Source: Algoriphagus mannitolivorans DSM 15301 (GTDB lineage Bacteria; Bacteroidota; Bacteroidia; Cytophagales; Cyclobacteriaceae). Taken from it: DNA of 64,000 nt. The notes beneath the pieces were generated by a model, which was not told the DNA's origin, ran no database searches, and saw nothing but the letters and a program-made list of their open reading frames with translations. How positions within the stretch are numbered: the stretch's first letter is position 1; every line of letters begins with the position of its first letter. A program made the translations under genes and the position numbers. Shown here piece after piece: positions 7,437 through 16,191 of this stretch. The stretch covers positions 1-64,000 of the forward strand of contig NZ_AUBV01000010.1 in assembly GCF_000429425.1 (NCBI RefSeq). Direction: 5' to 3'.

Positions 7437-8354
7437 CTACTGAACCGTCTCTCCCATCCAAGCCAAAAGCACCTCCCTCCAGCCTTCCACGGCTCCTTTT
7501 CCTTTTCCAAAACCAAATCCATGTCCTCCGGACGGGTAGAGGTGCAAAGAGGATTTCACACCGTGCTGATGGAGTGCTTTGTAGTATAAAAGAGAATTTT
7601 CAATCGGAACTCCCTTATCATCCTGCGCATGTACCAAAAACGTCGGCGGGGTCTCAGCATTTACATTCAATTCTCCTGAAAAGCGGTCCATCAATTCTTG
7701 GCTGGCATTTTCCCCAATCAGATTTCTTCTTGAACCTGAATGAACTGCAGCATCCCGGAAGGAGATCACCGGATACACCAAAATCGAAAAATCCGGTCTG
7801 GCAGAAAGCCCATCGATCCCATCTTTGGGTCTATTCACTTCATTCAAATATTGGGTGCTGACGGTAGAGGCTAGATGCCCGCCGGCAGAGAAGCCCATAA
7901 CTCCGACCTTGGCAGGGTCAATGTTCCAATCCATGGAATAGTGGCGGACCATCCTCACCGCACGCTGAGCATCCATTAAGGGTACTTCCTTGGGATCCGT
8001 CAAGGACTTGGAAATGGGAAGCCGGTATTTGACCACAATGGCAGCGATTCCTTGAGCATTAAACCATTTTGCAAAGTCAGTTCCTTCCCAATCGTAGGCC
8101 AAAATCGCATATCCACCCCCTGGAAAAATCACCACAGCCTCCCCAGTAGCAGCCTGTTTGGTGGGGAGATATACTTCAATAGTCGGAGTTTGCACATTGG
8201 CAATTCTCAAAATTCCCTGTTGGGTGGATTCTTCATTCAGGTCCGAGGAATTCTGCAAAGGCGGAGTCCCGTTCCAAAGCGGGAGGCTAAAATTCTGAGA
8301 AAATCCCAGAATAGATACCAGCATCAAGGCAAAGGTTACAATAGGTTTTTTCAT
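7437..8354 (-). CDS. Exported alpha/beta-hydrolase (acetyl-xylan-esterase/BD-FAE-like)
   Basis: The 305-residue protein has a signal peptide (cleavage near GFSQ, residue 20) and an alpha/beta-hydrolase fold. The oxyanion region is FPGGGYAILAYDWEG, the nucleophile elbow is GFSAGGHLAS (Ser about residue 157), the acid is in HAQDDKGVP, and the histidine in SGGHGFG near the end. This arrangement matches esterases that remove acetyl or feruloyl groups from plant polysaccharides in Bacteroidota, often annotated as endo-xylanase-like. It is followed upstream on the same strand by a RhaM-type mutarotase, consistent with carbohydrate processing. Substrate is not determined by sequence. Confidence 0.88.
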   Translation of the reverse strand: MKKPIVTFALMLVSILGFSQNFSLPLWNGTPPLQNSSDLNEESTQQGILRIANVQTPTIEVYLPTKQAATGEAVVIFPGGGYAILAYDWEGTDFAKWFNAQGIAAIVVKYRLPISKSLTDPKEVPLMDAQRAVRMVRHYSMDWNIDPAKVGVMGFSAGGHLASTVSTQYLNEVNRPKDGIDGLSARPDFSILVYPVISFRDAAVHSGSRRNLIGENASQELMDRFSGELNVNAETPPTFLVHAQDDKGVPIENSLLYYKALHQHGVKSSLHLYPSGGHGFGFGKGKGAVEGWREVLLAWMGETVQ

Positions 8355-8388
8355 GGTTTTTTGGGTAAATCATTAAATTTGAAATCAC

Positions 8389-8730
8389 TCATAATTCCGC
8401 TTTAAACTCAAAAATCTTCTCACAAAGCGCCCATCTCCAATTAGCTGGTGTCCCGGGAAGATTGGTTTGAAATTGGCCCAGGAAAGCTTCCCATTCCTGA
8501 ACTTTGGGGTTGGCATTGTCCAATGCTGCCTTCTTTTCAAAGCTGAAGGAGTCGTCACCGACCAGAATCATGCTCAGGCGGTTTTTCCATCGGTAAATGC
8601 TCATCTGGAGGACTCCAGCCACACGGATACTTTCCAGAATTTCCGGGGCCACAGCCTTATGACAATCCACATAAGCTTGGATGGCTTCAGGCTCGTTTTT
8701 GAGCTCGCAAATCAGAAGAAAAGTCTGCAT
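8389..8730 (-). CDS. L-rhamnose mutarotase family protein
   Basis: A 113-residue single-domain protein of the RhaM family (dimeric alpha-beta barrel). The signature helix YVDCHKAVAPEILESIRVAG holds the expected catalytic histidine, followed by the IYRWKNRLSMIL strand, and later the ALDNANPKVQEWEAFLGQFQ and ANWRWALCEKIFEF blocks typical of the family. RhaM interconverts the alpha and beta anomers of L-rhamnose, and relatives act on other deoxy sugars. No rhamnose isomerase or kinase is nearby, so the precise sugar is uncertain. The gene precedes the esterase by 34 bases and the two are probably co-transcribed. Confidence 0.9.
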   Translation of the reverse strand: MQTFLLICELKNEPEAIQAYVDCHKAVAPEILESIRVAGVLQMSIYRWKNRLSMILVGDDSFSFEKKAALDNANPKVQEWEAFLGQFQTNLPGTPANWRWALCEKIFEFKAEL

Positions 8731-8807
8731 ACACTAAAATTTGGCTTTCATCCAATAAACCAAAAAAATCCGGTTTTACTAGCCTGCAAGTCTGAATTGG
8801 TGCCGGA

Positions 8808-11330
8808 TTAATTGGGGTCCACATCCACCACCCACCGAACCGAACGAAATTCGGGTTTGGACTGGAGCTCTTCCAGAATAAGGCTCAGATTTTCTTTGAA
8901 GGAATGTTGGGTGTTACCTGCCTTATCCAATTTGATCATGCTTTCAAACTGGTATTGATTTTTTACTCTTGCGACTATGGCCTTTTCAGGTCCAAGTACG
9001 ATCTTTTTCACAGCAATGGTCGCCATTTTATGGTGTAAGGCATGTGCTGCCCGTTCTGCAGTTTTGAAATCCGAATGCCGGGTGGTGATCCGGATCAGCT
9101 TGACAAATGGAGGGTAGTAAAATTTTTTCCGGTCGAACATTTCCTGTCGGAAAAACTCGAAATAGTCACCTCGAATGACTTTTTCATACAGGTCATTATC
9201 AGGATTTCGGGTTTGGAGGATTACTTGTCCCTTGACATCTCTTCTCCCGGCTCTCCCGGCCACCTGTGTGATTTGCTGGTAGGCTCTTTCGCCAGCTCGG
9301 AAGTCGGGGAAATTCAAAATCCGATCCCCATCCCAAATCCCAACTACGGTTACTTTCCCGAAGTCCAGACCTTTGGTAATCATTTGAGTTCCTACCAAAA
9401 TGTCGATTTGTCCACTTGAAAACTCATCCAAAATCCTTTGGTATCCATACTTGCTTCGAGTGGTGTCCAGGTCCATTCTTCCCAACCGGGCCTCCGGAAA
9501 AAGTAATCCCAGTGATTCTTCAATTCGCTCCGTTCCCATGCCCTGTGTGGTCAATTGAGAGCTTCCGCAGGCCGGGCAGGCTTGAGGTACTTTTTCCTTG
9601 TAGCCACAATAGTGGCATCGCATTTCCTCGGCAAACTGATGATAAGTCAGGCTCACATCGCATTGCACGCATTCTGCGGTCCAACTACAGTCCTCACACT
9701 GCACATAAGGAGAATACCCCCGGCGATTTTGAAAAATCAGCACCTGCTGTTGCTTTCCCAAAGCCTCTTGAATCTTCTCCCGAAGCAATCTGGTCGAATC
9801 CAGCTTCAATAGATTTTTCTTTCGGTCTTCGGACAGATTGGCTAAATGGTACTCAGGTAAGCTGGCATCTCCGAATCGATTCGAAATTTCCACATATCCG
9901 TACTTGCCTTGGGTGGCATTGTAATAGGTTTCAAAAGATGGAGTTGCAGATCCTAAAATAGTTCTGGCCTGGTGAAAATATGCCAACATAATCGCTGCAT
10001 CCCGAGCATGGAATCTTGGTGCAGGATCAAATTGCTTGTAACTGGATTCGTGCTCCTCGTCCACAATGACCAATCCTAAGCTATCAAAAGGAAGGAAAAT
10101 GGAAGAGCGAACGCCGACCACAAATGAAAATCTCCCTGACAATACTCCATTCCAAACCTCCACCCGTTCATTGTCGGAGTATTTGGAATGATAGACGCCC
10201 ATTTGAGAGCCAAAAACCTGCTTCAAGCGACTGACTATCTGGGTGGTCAAGGCGATTTCAGGTAGCAAAAGCAAAACCTGAGAGCCGCTCTCCAATACCT
10301 CCTGAATCAGCTGAATATAAATTTCCGTCTTGCCCGAACCGGTTACTCCATGCAGGAGTACGGATTGTTTGGTCTCAAAGTGGTTTTTGATTTCTTCTAA
10401 TGCGGCCTGTTGACTGGTGGAAAGTTCATATGCCTCGCGTTCGGGCTCTTCTTCCTCAATTCGGTTGATCACATGCTTGAAGGATTCGAAAACTCCGTTT
10501 TTGATCAATGTTTTCAAAGAACTTTCGGAATCGCCCTCTTCCAGCAAAGTAGCCTTGTCCAGCCCTTTTTCATTCAACTGAGGTTTGCTGAAAACCGGAA
10601 CATCCCGAAGGTATTTGAGGAGGATAGATTCCTGCTTGGGCTTGCCTTGAACCGCTTCAAAAACGGCCTGAAGGGCATTTTTGTCTGAGGCGATTTCCGA
10701 AACTAACCTGATTCTTGTTTCTACTTTTGGAGTATATTTTTCCTGGACCTTTTCAAAAATCAAGATGGCTTCTTTGGCTACCAGGCTTTTGAGAATGGGG
10801 TGGATGGTCTTGATTCCCAAGATTTTCTCACAGTCCTCGTAGCTAAGTTCTGCCTGATTTTCCAAAGCTTCCAAAATCTTCTCTTCGCGCACATCCAGAG
10901 GATATTTACTGGTTTCCGGATCGAAATTGGGATTGGACTGAATCTTACTCTCCGAAGAAAGACGGAGCCCTGAGGGCAATGCGGCATGCATGACTTCCCC
11001 AATATGACAGAAATAGTACTCTGCCATCCAGACCCAGAAACGAATCTGGAGTGGATTAACGCTAGGATGGTCGTCCAAAAGGTCCAAAATCGGTTTTGCT
11101 TCGTAAGCCTGTGGAGGCTTGTTGTGCACCTTTCCGATAATGCCTGTGAGGACTTTCTTTTTCCCAAACTGCACTATCACCCTTTGACCGATCTGAATCT
11201 GTGGTTTGAGTAGGGAAGGGATTTTGTAGGTGAACATCTTCGGGATCGGAACAGGCAGAATGATATCTGCGAAGTTGTTTCCTCCGGACTTTTCCAAAAA
11301 ATCTTGATCTGCAAAGAGACTTTCCACCAA
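8808..11330 (-). CDS. priA: Primosomal helicase N' (PriA)
   Basis: The 840-residue protein is PriA, the 3'-5' helicase that restarts collapsed replication forks and reloads DnaB. The N-terminal DNA-binding domain opens with FADIILPVPIPKMFTYKIP near residue 20. Walker A is GVTGSGKTEIY at about residue 330 and the DEEH box follows about 90 residues later. An eight-cysteine zinc-binding insertion between helicase lobes is clear (CEDC, CVQC, CHYC, CPAC). The C-terminal lobe has GTQMITKG and QVAGRAGR. The frame opens with TTG at 11330, directly next to the preceding stop; no ATG is available before the conserved core, so a TTG or the following GTG is probably the start. Length fits the family. Confidence 0.95.
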   Translation of the reverse strand: MVESLFADQDFLEKSGGNNFADIILPVPIPKMFTYKIPSLLKPQIQIGQRVIVQFGKKKVLTGIIGKVHNKPPQAYEAKPILDLLDDHPSVNPLQIRFWVWMAEYYFCHIGEVMHAALPSGLRLSSESKIQSNPNFDPETSKYPLDVREEKILEALENQAELSYEDCEKILGIKTIHPILKSLVAKEAILIFEKVQEKYTPKVETRIRLVSEIASDKNALQAVFEAVQGKPKQESILLKYLRDVPVFSKPQLNEKGLDKATLLEEGDSESSLKTLIKNGVFESFKHVINRIEEEEPEREAYELSTSQQAALEEIKNHFETKQSVLLHGVTGSGKTEIYIQLIQEVLESGSQVLLLLPEIALTTQIVSRLKQVFGSQMGVYHSKYSDNERVEVWNGVLSGRFSFVVGVRSSIFLPFDSLGLVIVDEEHESSYKQFDPAPRFHARDAAIMLAYFHQARTILGSATPSFETYYNATQGKYGYVEISNRFGDASLPEYHLANLSEDRKKNLLKLDSTRLLREKIQEALGKQQQVLIFQNRRGYSPYVQCEDCSWTAECVQCDVSLTYHQFAEEMRCHYCGYKEKVPQACPACGSSQLTTQGMGTERIEESLGLLFPEARLGRMDLDTTRSKYGYQRILDEFSSGQIDILVGTQMITKGLDFGKVTVVGIWDGDRILNFPDFRAGERAYQQITQVAGRAGRRDVKGQVILQTRNPDNDLYEKVIRGDYFEFFRQEMFDRKKFYYPPFVKLIRITTRHSDFKTAERAAHALHHKMATIAVKKIVLGPEKAIVARVKNQYQFESMIKLDKAGNTQHSFKENLSLILEELQSKPEFRSVRWVVDVDPN

Positions 11331-13358
11331 TTAGGCTAAATAAGGGATTTGAGAAATTGCTTCTGTAAATGTGCTGACGGGCCTTCTGCATGCCCGATCA
11401 AAGCAAACATAAATTAAGGCATTTCCTGTCGAATCGGGAGTCTTTGCCTGAAGAATAGGGGCACTTTCTGTCGGAGATTCTGACCATGCCAAGACGATAT
11501 TCGGCAAATAAGCCTTCTGAAATTCAAGTGCCAGAGCCTCGGCACCTTTTCCTACAATTGCGATCTCTGCAGTGGGCACCAGCATTTCAAGGTAGAGATT
11601 TGCCCAATTGCACAGGAATCCCGGATCTCGGCTGATCAAGTCCTGCATTCCTCCGAGCATTTTCCGGGCGATATCGGCATACTTTTCCTGATAGGAAAGC
11701 AAGGAAAGCCGATGAAGATTACGGGCCATCACAGAATTGGAAGCCGGGATTACATTGTCGAAAAGCTCTTTTTTATTGGCAATCAGCTTTTCGGCTTTTG
11801 GATTGTTGAAAAAGAAAAAGCCATCTGATTCATCGTAAAATTGTTGGATGCAAAAGTCTGTTAGCTCCTGAGCTTTCTGTAGGAATGCAGAATTTCCAGT
11901 TGCCTCAAAGGCTTGGATTTCTGCCTGAATCAGCGCGGCATAATCTTCCAAAAAGGCGGGAGTGTAAGCTTTGCCGTTTTTGTAAGAACGGTACAAGATT
12001 CCATCCAGAATCATCTTTTCCTGGATAAAATTCAGATTGTTCAAAGCTAATTTCAGCATGCCTCGATCTCCGGTCGCTTGAAACGCTTGAATCAATCCTG
12101 TGCTAATCCAGGCATTCCATCCTGAAAGAACTTTATCATCTTTACCTGGGAAAATTCTCTGATTTCTCCTTGCCAGGAGTGTGCTTTTAACAGCCTTAAG
12201 TTTGGCTTGAAAATCCCCCAAATCCAAATGAAAGGAAGAAGCGATTTCAGAATAGGGTTGCGTCTGAAAAAGGATATTTACGCCATTTTCCCAATTTCCC
12301 ACTGGTTTGAGGTTGTAGAGTTTACTCAACCAAGGCAATTCTTCAGCTACCAATTCCTGTAATTCTGCATAGGTCCAAGTGTAGAATTTTCCTTCTTCCT
12401 CTTCACTGTCTGCATCCTGAGCGGCATGGAATCCTCCATCTTCCTGAAGCATCTCTGCTTTTAGCCAAGCTACCGTTTCATGTACCTTTTCCAAAAAGAA
12501 GGGGTCTTGACTGACTTGATAGGCTTTGGCAAAGAGCTGCAAAAGTTGCCCGTTGTCGTAGAGCATTTTTTCAAAATGGGGAGCAAACCATTCTCCATCC
12601 ACGGAATATCTTGCAAATCCACCTCTGAGTTGATCGTAGATACCGCCCATTCCGATCTTTTTCAAGGTAAAAAAGACCTTCTCTTTTAATTCCTCATTTT
12701 TGGAAAGCAGGGCATAATCAAGTACAAATTGCCAAATCACTGGCATGGGAAATTTCGGGATTCGATTCATCCCTCCCCATTCCGGATCGAATTGAGCACT
12801 TAACTTGGCAGCGATCTCACTGAGTTCATCAGGATCCAGGTCCCCGATCTCAGCTTGGATTCCGTATTTTTCAGTTTCTTTTCGATTCAGGCTTTTACCA
12901 AAGTTTTCCGCACTCTCTGCCAGCTGATCGGCATGCTTGGCAAAGGCATCTGCAATATTAGCCAGAAGCTGTTTCCATTTGATATTGGGGAAATAGGTTC
13001 CTCCATAAAAAGGCTTCTGATTGGGCATCAGAAAGACATTCAAGGGCCAGCCTCCCTGCAATCCCATGGCTTGAACCGCATCCATGTAGATGTTGTCCAG
13101 GTCGGGTCGCTCTTCCCGGTCGATTTTGATGCACACGAAATGCTCGTTCATCAAGTCAGCTGTAATCTGATCCTCAAAGCTTTCCCGTTCCATTACATGG
13201 CACCAATGGCAGGCGGAATAGCCAATGGATACCAAGATGGGTTTGTTTTCTACCTCTGCTTTTTTCAAAGCCTCAGGTCCCCAGGGGTACCAATCCACGG
13301 GATTATGGGCGTGTTGGAGGAGATAGGGGCTTTGAGAGTGGAGGAGACGGTTAGGCAT
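11331..13358 (-). CDS. DUF255 thioredoxin-fold protein (YyaL/SPATA20-like)
   Basis: This 675-residue protein has the N-terminal DUF255 signature [25 protein letters not shown] and a thioredoxin-like motif in [17 protein letters not shown] (CHWC near residue 50). A long C-terminal alpha/alpha-barrel resembling N-acyl-glucosamine epimerases follows (for example [25 protein letters not shown] and the [15 protein letters not shown] block). Bacterial and human homologues are proposed redox or sugar-epimerase-like proteins but their reaction is not established. It has no signal peptide. Its stop touches the priA start codon, so the two form an operon. Confidence 0.92.
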   Translation of the reverse strand: MPNRLLHSQSPYLLQHAHNPVDWYPWGPEALKKAEVENKPILVSIGYSACHWCHVMERESFEDQITADLMNEHFVCIKIDREERPDLDNIYMDAVQAMGLQGGWPLNVFLMPNQKPFYGGTYFPNIKWKQLLANIADAFAKHADQLAESAENFGKSLNRKETEKYGIQAEIGDLDPDELSEIAAKLSAQFDPEWGGMNRIPKFPMPVIWQFVLDYALLSKNEELKEKVFFTLKKIGMGGIYDQLRGGFARYSVDGEWFAPHFEKMLYDNGQLLQLFAKAYQVSQDPFFLEKVHETVAWLKAEMLQEDGGFHAAQDADSEEEEGKFYTWTYAELQELVAEELPWLSKLYNLKPVGNWENGVNILFQTQPYSEIASSFHLDLGDFQAKLKAVKSTLLARRNQRIFPGKDDKVLSGWNAWISTGLIQAFQATGDRGMLKLALNNLNFIQEKMILDGILYRSYKNGKAYTPAFLEDYAALIQAEIQAFEATGNSAFLQKAQELTDFCIQQFYDESDGFFFFNNPKAEKLIANKKELFDNVIPASNSVMARNLHRLSLLSYQEKYADIARKMLGGMQDLISRDPGFLCNWANLYLEMLVPTAEIAIVGKGAEALALEFQKAYLPNIVLAWSESPTESAPILQAKTPDSTGNALIYVCFDRACRRPVSTFTEAISQIPYLA

Positions 13359-13409
13359 TTGAGAATTATGAATGATGAATTGAAAATTACACGAAATAGA
13401 TTCCCCCTT

Positions 13410-14396
13410 TTAAAGGCGGGCAGGGGGATTTAGTAGTTCCGAGACGGATTTAATCTCCTTAGAAAAATCAAGTTCCCTATGTATTCGTTCCAGTTTGACG
13501 AGTAAGTTTTGAAGGAATTTCTGGTGAGAATCAGATTCAGGATTAAATGGGCGATGGGCTAGTTCAAGTTGGATTTTCTCAATTTCCCTGACTTTTTCCT
13601 GAGTTGGAGCTTTGAAAACGGACTTTTTCCACTTTTCCCAAATGTAATTTTCTGCCTCTTCTGTAGGATGGATCAGATCAGATTTATAAAACCGATAATC
13701 CCGCAACTCGTCCATCATGATCTCATAAGCCGGGAAATAGCTGACCATGTTGAATTGTTTTTCCAAGCGATCGCAAAGAACTCGAAGCAGACTTTTGCTG
13801 AGTTGATTTTCAGCAATTCCATCTTTGGTATGCCTCACGGGACTGACTGTAAGGATGATTTTGAGCTGAGGAAAGGAATTGGAAATTGTTTCTAACAAAT
13901 GTGTCATGACAAATTCCATTTCTTCTAATTCACTGAGTTTTTTGGTGAAAAGAGAGTTAGACTGTTTGTGGCAGTTTGCCACCCTTCCCAAATCCTGATG
14001 TTGGTAAATCCAGGATGTGCCGAAAGTGAGAATCAGATGTGAACCTTCTTGAAGAAATGTTTTGATCTCCTGAATTTTAGAATCGTAGAGATTTTTTAAT
14101 TCATCCTGTGAACTGGCCCGGAGATCTGAGTGGGCAGAATAATGCATAAACCTTCCGTCGAATGCCAGAATCTTTTGCTCATCCAATGGATATCCAAAAA
14201 TGGCCTGATCCAAAAGGTCTGCTAGGTTCATGGGGTGGAAAATTGTTCCAAAGGGATTGATCAGGATGTCAAATTTGGAGTCCTTCATTTTTTGCCCGAT
14301 CGTCTGGGCAAAGCAGGATCCCAAGCTTAGAATCTTACTCTGATGTGATATGGGAAAAGGAGATTCAGGGATGGGGAAATCTATTGACCAACGCAT
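13410..14396 (-). CDS. GSCFA-domain protein
   Basis: The 328-residue protein shows the defining motif LGSCFAQTIGQKM at residues 26-38 and continues with the family's ILINPFGTIFHPMNLADLL block. It also has LTFGTSWIYQH, KIILTVSPVRHT and YFPAYEIMMDELRDYRFYKSDLIHPTEE. These correspond to the SGNH/GDSL-like hydrolase blocks (catalytic Ser in GSC, and a DxxHP near the end), so an esterase-type activity is likely. Members are common in Bacteroidota but of unknown substrate; no signal peptide is visible. It lies just downstream of a tRNA-like gene on the same strand. Confidence 0.9.
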   Translation of the reverse strand: MRWSIDFPIPESPFPISHQSKILSLGSCFAQTIGQKMKDSKFDILINPFGTIFHPMNLADLLDQAIFGYPLDEQKILAFDGRFMHYSAHSDLRASSQDELKNLYDSKIQEIKTFLQEGSHLILTFGTSWIYQHQDLGRVANCHKQSNSLFTKKLSELEEMEFVMTHLLETISNSFPQLKIILTVSPVRHTKDGIAENQLSKSLLRVLCDRLEKQFNMVSYFPAYEIMMDELRDYRFYKSDLIHPTEEAENYIWEKWKKSVFKAPTQEKVREIEKIQLELAHRPFNPESDSHQKFLQNLLVKLERIHRELDFSKEIKSVSELLNPPARL

Positions 14397-14420
14397 GGGA
14401 TGAAGTTACAATAAAATCAA

Positions 14421-14442
14421 AAGGCACCTTTTGAGATGCCTT
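14421..14442 (-). terminator. Terminator downstream of the tRNA-like gene
   Basis: Reading on the minus strand, an aaggca / tgcctt six-base-pair stem is followed by ttttgatttt. It directly follows the CCA end of the tRNA-like element, which suggests that the element is or was transcribed as its own unit. Confidence 0.55.
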
Positions 14443-14520
14443 GGAGCGGGTAATGAGTCTCGAACTCACGGCCTTCAACTTGGGATCCGCCCTAGCGGAC
14501 TACCAAAGAGCTACACCGGC
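14442..14520 (-). tRNA. Degenerate tRNA-Gly-like gene (probable pseudo-tRNA)
   Basis: The 3' half is a canonical tRNA. It has an anticodon-loop tail, a stem strand gttga, a five-base variable region, a T stem and loop (gtgag ttcgaga ctcat), acceptor tacccgc and an encoded CCA. It matches what is expected for a bacterial tRNA-Gly. The 5' half is not normal: the acceptor strand gccggtg leaves one C-C mismatch, the D stem gctc has no gagc partner, and the 5' strand of the anticodon stem (expected tcaac) is replaced by a small palindrome tccgctagggcgga. The cloverleaf therefore cannot close in the standard way. It may be a pseudogene or a recombined remnant; an unusual functional tRNA is less likely. 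Confidence 0.55.
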
Positions 14521-14560
14521 TTTTTCTCTTGGTAAAATTAAAAATAGGGAACAGTAAACT

Positions 14561-15316
14561 TCAAATGTTTTTTTTCATTATCCCCAATTCCCGGCACATA
14601 TTCAGGACCTGCAAATCCCCAAATCCATATTCAGGAATTCGCTTTTGAAATTCTCTGAAAATGAACCCAAATTCAGCTTCAGGGTTGGTTTTATGAATGG
14701 CCATCAAGGTTTCTTTAGGCTTTCCCAAATATCCATTTTTGGGGATCATTTCCTCCCAGAATTTCAGCGCTCTTCGAAGAAAGGGTAGGTAGGAAAAGTG
14801 TTTTTCGGCTAGCTTTTGGGCCTTTTCCGGATTCTTGTTTTGGAAGAATGCCCATACCATTTTCAGTACTTTCCGCTCCTCAGTTTCTAATTTGATAGGA
14901 TTATGGGCGTATAATTCCAAAAGTTCTTTTTGATCCAGATATGAAAAACTAAAAGGGGAGCTTGGAGGAGGAAGCACCAGCAAAACTTTCAGTTCTTTTC
15001 CCTGAAGCATGGAAATGCTGAACCATAAGTTTACCTGACAAAAAAGATCCTCTTCAAACCAGCAATAAACATGGGATCCCTCTGGAATTCTGGAGATTTT
15101 TTCAATCTCTTTTTGGGAGTAATCGGAATAGTCCAATTCTGGATTCTGAGGAAAGCTTTTCTCGATAAAATCTTTTCGCATTCTCCAGAATTCTTCCATA
15201 GAATTGGCCTTGACTGGTCCATCGATTAGGCACTCCCGAAAGGAAATGCGTTCTCCGGGGATTTCATCCGGAAACTGGGACAAAAGCGCATCTCCATTCA
15301 GGATGTGAAAAATCAT
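14561..15316 (-). CDS. DUF1835-domain protein
   Basis: I place the start at ATG 15316, which overlaps the upstream stop as ATGA and begins the conserved segment MIFHILNGDALLSQF. A longer frame to 15415 would merely read through the upstream gene. The product has 251 residues. DUF1835 features include the early HILNGDAL strand, FRECLIDGPV and the charged R..FIEKSF helix. A VYCWFEEDLFCQVNLWFSI block follows and the C-terminus is helical. There is no signal peptide. Members are widespread but of unknown function, sometimes with nucleotide-binding-like sequences. It is the last gene of a tight three-gene set with DUF1801 and VOC proteins. Confidence 0.82.
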   Translation of the reverse strand: MIFHILNGDALLSQFPDEIPGERISFRECLIDGPVKANSMEEFWRMRKDFIEKSFPQNPELDYSDYSQKEIEKISRIPEGSHVYCWFEEDLFCQVNLWFSISMLQGKELKVLLVLPPPSSPFSFSYLDQKELLELYAHNPIKLETEERKVLKMVWAFFQNKNPEKAQKLAEKHFSYLPFLRRALKFWEEMIPKNGYLGKPKETLMAIHKTNPEAEFGFIFREFQKRIPEYGFGDLQVLNMCRELGIMKKNI

Positions 15317-15738
15317 TTCGTGGGATACTTGGCTTTGGTGGATTGATAGGATTTGGCAATAAGCTCTCTTAAAACATCGGGATTTAAGTCTGCCAGTTTG
15401 TTGGCATAAATACAAGCCACGCTTTTTTTGTGCTTTCCAAGTTTTGCTAATAAAGGTTCGGCCTCCTGAGTCGCACAGCCTAATAAATACAGGGAAATCG
15501 CAGCTTTTCTCGGTGAAAAACCCACAATAGGGGCATCCCCTTCGTGACCTGAGTCATATTTGTAATGGTAGCTTCCGAAACCAATGATGGAAGGTCCCCA
15601 CATCACCGCCTTTTCACCGGTTACCTCTTCCATTATTTTCTTTAATTGAAATGCATCTTCACGTTTTTTGGGAGATTCTACCTGATTGATAAAGTCATCC
15701 ACTGAGTCATAAGTAGGTTTGGTTTTGTTTTCTGCCAT
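15313..15738 (-). CDS. DUF1801-domain protein
   Basis: A 141-residue cytoplasmic protein. The family pattern is visible in VDDFINQVESPKKREDAFQL, MWGPSIIGFGSYHYKYDSG and VGFSPRKAAISLYLLG. The fold is the YdhG-like alpha/beta fold shared with frataxin-like proteins. Function is not established in the family, although some members bind iron or act in stress responses. It starts two bases after the VOC gene stop and overlaps the DUF1835 start by four bases, so the three genes are translated together. Confidence 0.88.
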   Translation of the reverse strand: MAENKTKPTYDSVDDFINQVESPKKREDAFQLKKIMEEVTGEKAVMWGPSIIGFGSYHYKYDSGHEGDAPIVGFSPRKAAISLYLLGCATQEAEPLLAKLGKHKKSVACIYANKLADLNPDVLRELIAKSYQSTKAKYPTK

Positions 15739-15740
15739 GA

Positions 15741-16130
15741 TTAGTGCTGGTAAAGTTCTATAGGTAATTCATCTGGATCGGAGAAAAAGGCAAACTTTTT
15801 CCCAGTAATCTCATCAATTCTGATGTCTTCCACTGGTATCCCTAAGTTACGAAGCTTTTCCACTTGAGATTCTATATGAAGGACTTCAAAAGCCAAATGG
15901 CGAAGGCCACAGGCTTCTGGTCTAGATACCCGAGCTGGAGGATTAGGAAAGGAAAATAGCTCAATCAGGTAAGCGCCATTCAGTGTAAGATCGAGTTTGA
16001 AAGACGCTCTTTCCATCCGATGTACTTCCCGGATTATTTCAAATCCTAAAATTTCGGTGTAGAATTTTTTCGACCGCTCGTAATCTGAGCAGATGATGGC
16101 GATGTGGTGGAGGTTTTGGAGTTGAAGCAT
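15741..16130 (-). CDS. VOC-family (glyoxalase/YaeR-like) metalloprotein
   Basis: A 129-residue single-module vicinal-oxygen-chelate protein. The first metal-ligand histidine is in LHHIAIICSDYERSKKFYTEILGF, a glutamate in YLIELFSFP, the second histidine in CGLRHLAFEV and the final glutamate in PIELYQH. These correspond to the four ligands of YaeR/SMU1112c-type proteins. Such proteins catalyse isomerisation or dioxygenation with a divalent metal; the substrate is not predictable here. It starts a tight operon with DUF1801 and DUF1835 genes. Confidence 0.88.
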   Translation of the reverse strand: MLQLQNLHHIAIICSDYERSKKFYTEILGFEIIREVHRMERASFKLDLTLNGAYLIELFSFPNPPARVSRPEACGLRHLAFEVLHIESQVEKLRNLGIPVEDIRIDEITGKKFAFFSDPDELPIELYQH

Positions 16131-16137
16131 GTTTTTT

Positions 16138-16188
16138 TCTTGTCAACCGTCCACGGTCCACAGTCCACAGTGAGAAACCGTTGACGAA
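16138..16188. repeat. Intergenic gtccac/gttgac micro-repeat block
   Basis: Between the S9 peptidase stop and the VOC gene start lies a run of variants of ccgtccacgg / ccacagtccacag, flanked by cttgtcaacc and accgttgac. The outer parts form an imperfect inverted repeat (gtcaac ... gttgac). The words match those in the 7276-7380 spacer, so the two loci share a dispersed repeat family. Confidence 0.75.
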
Positions 16189-16191
16189 TAA

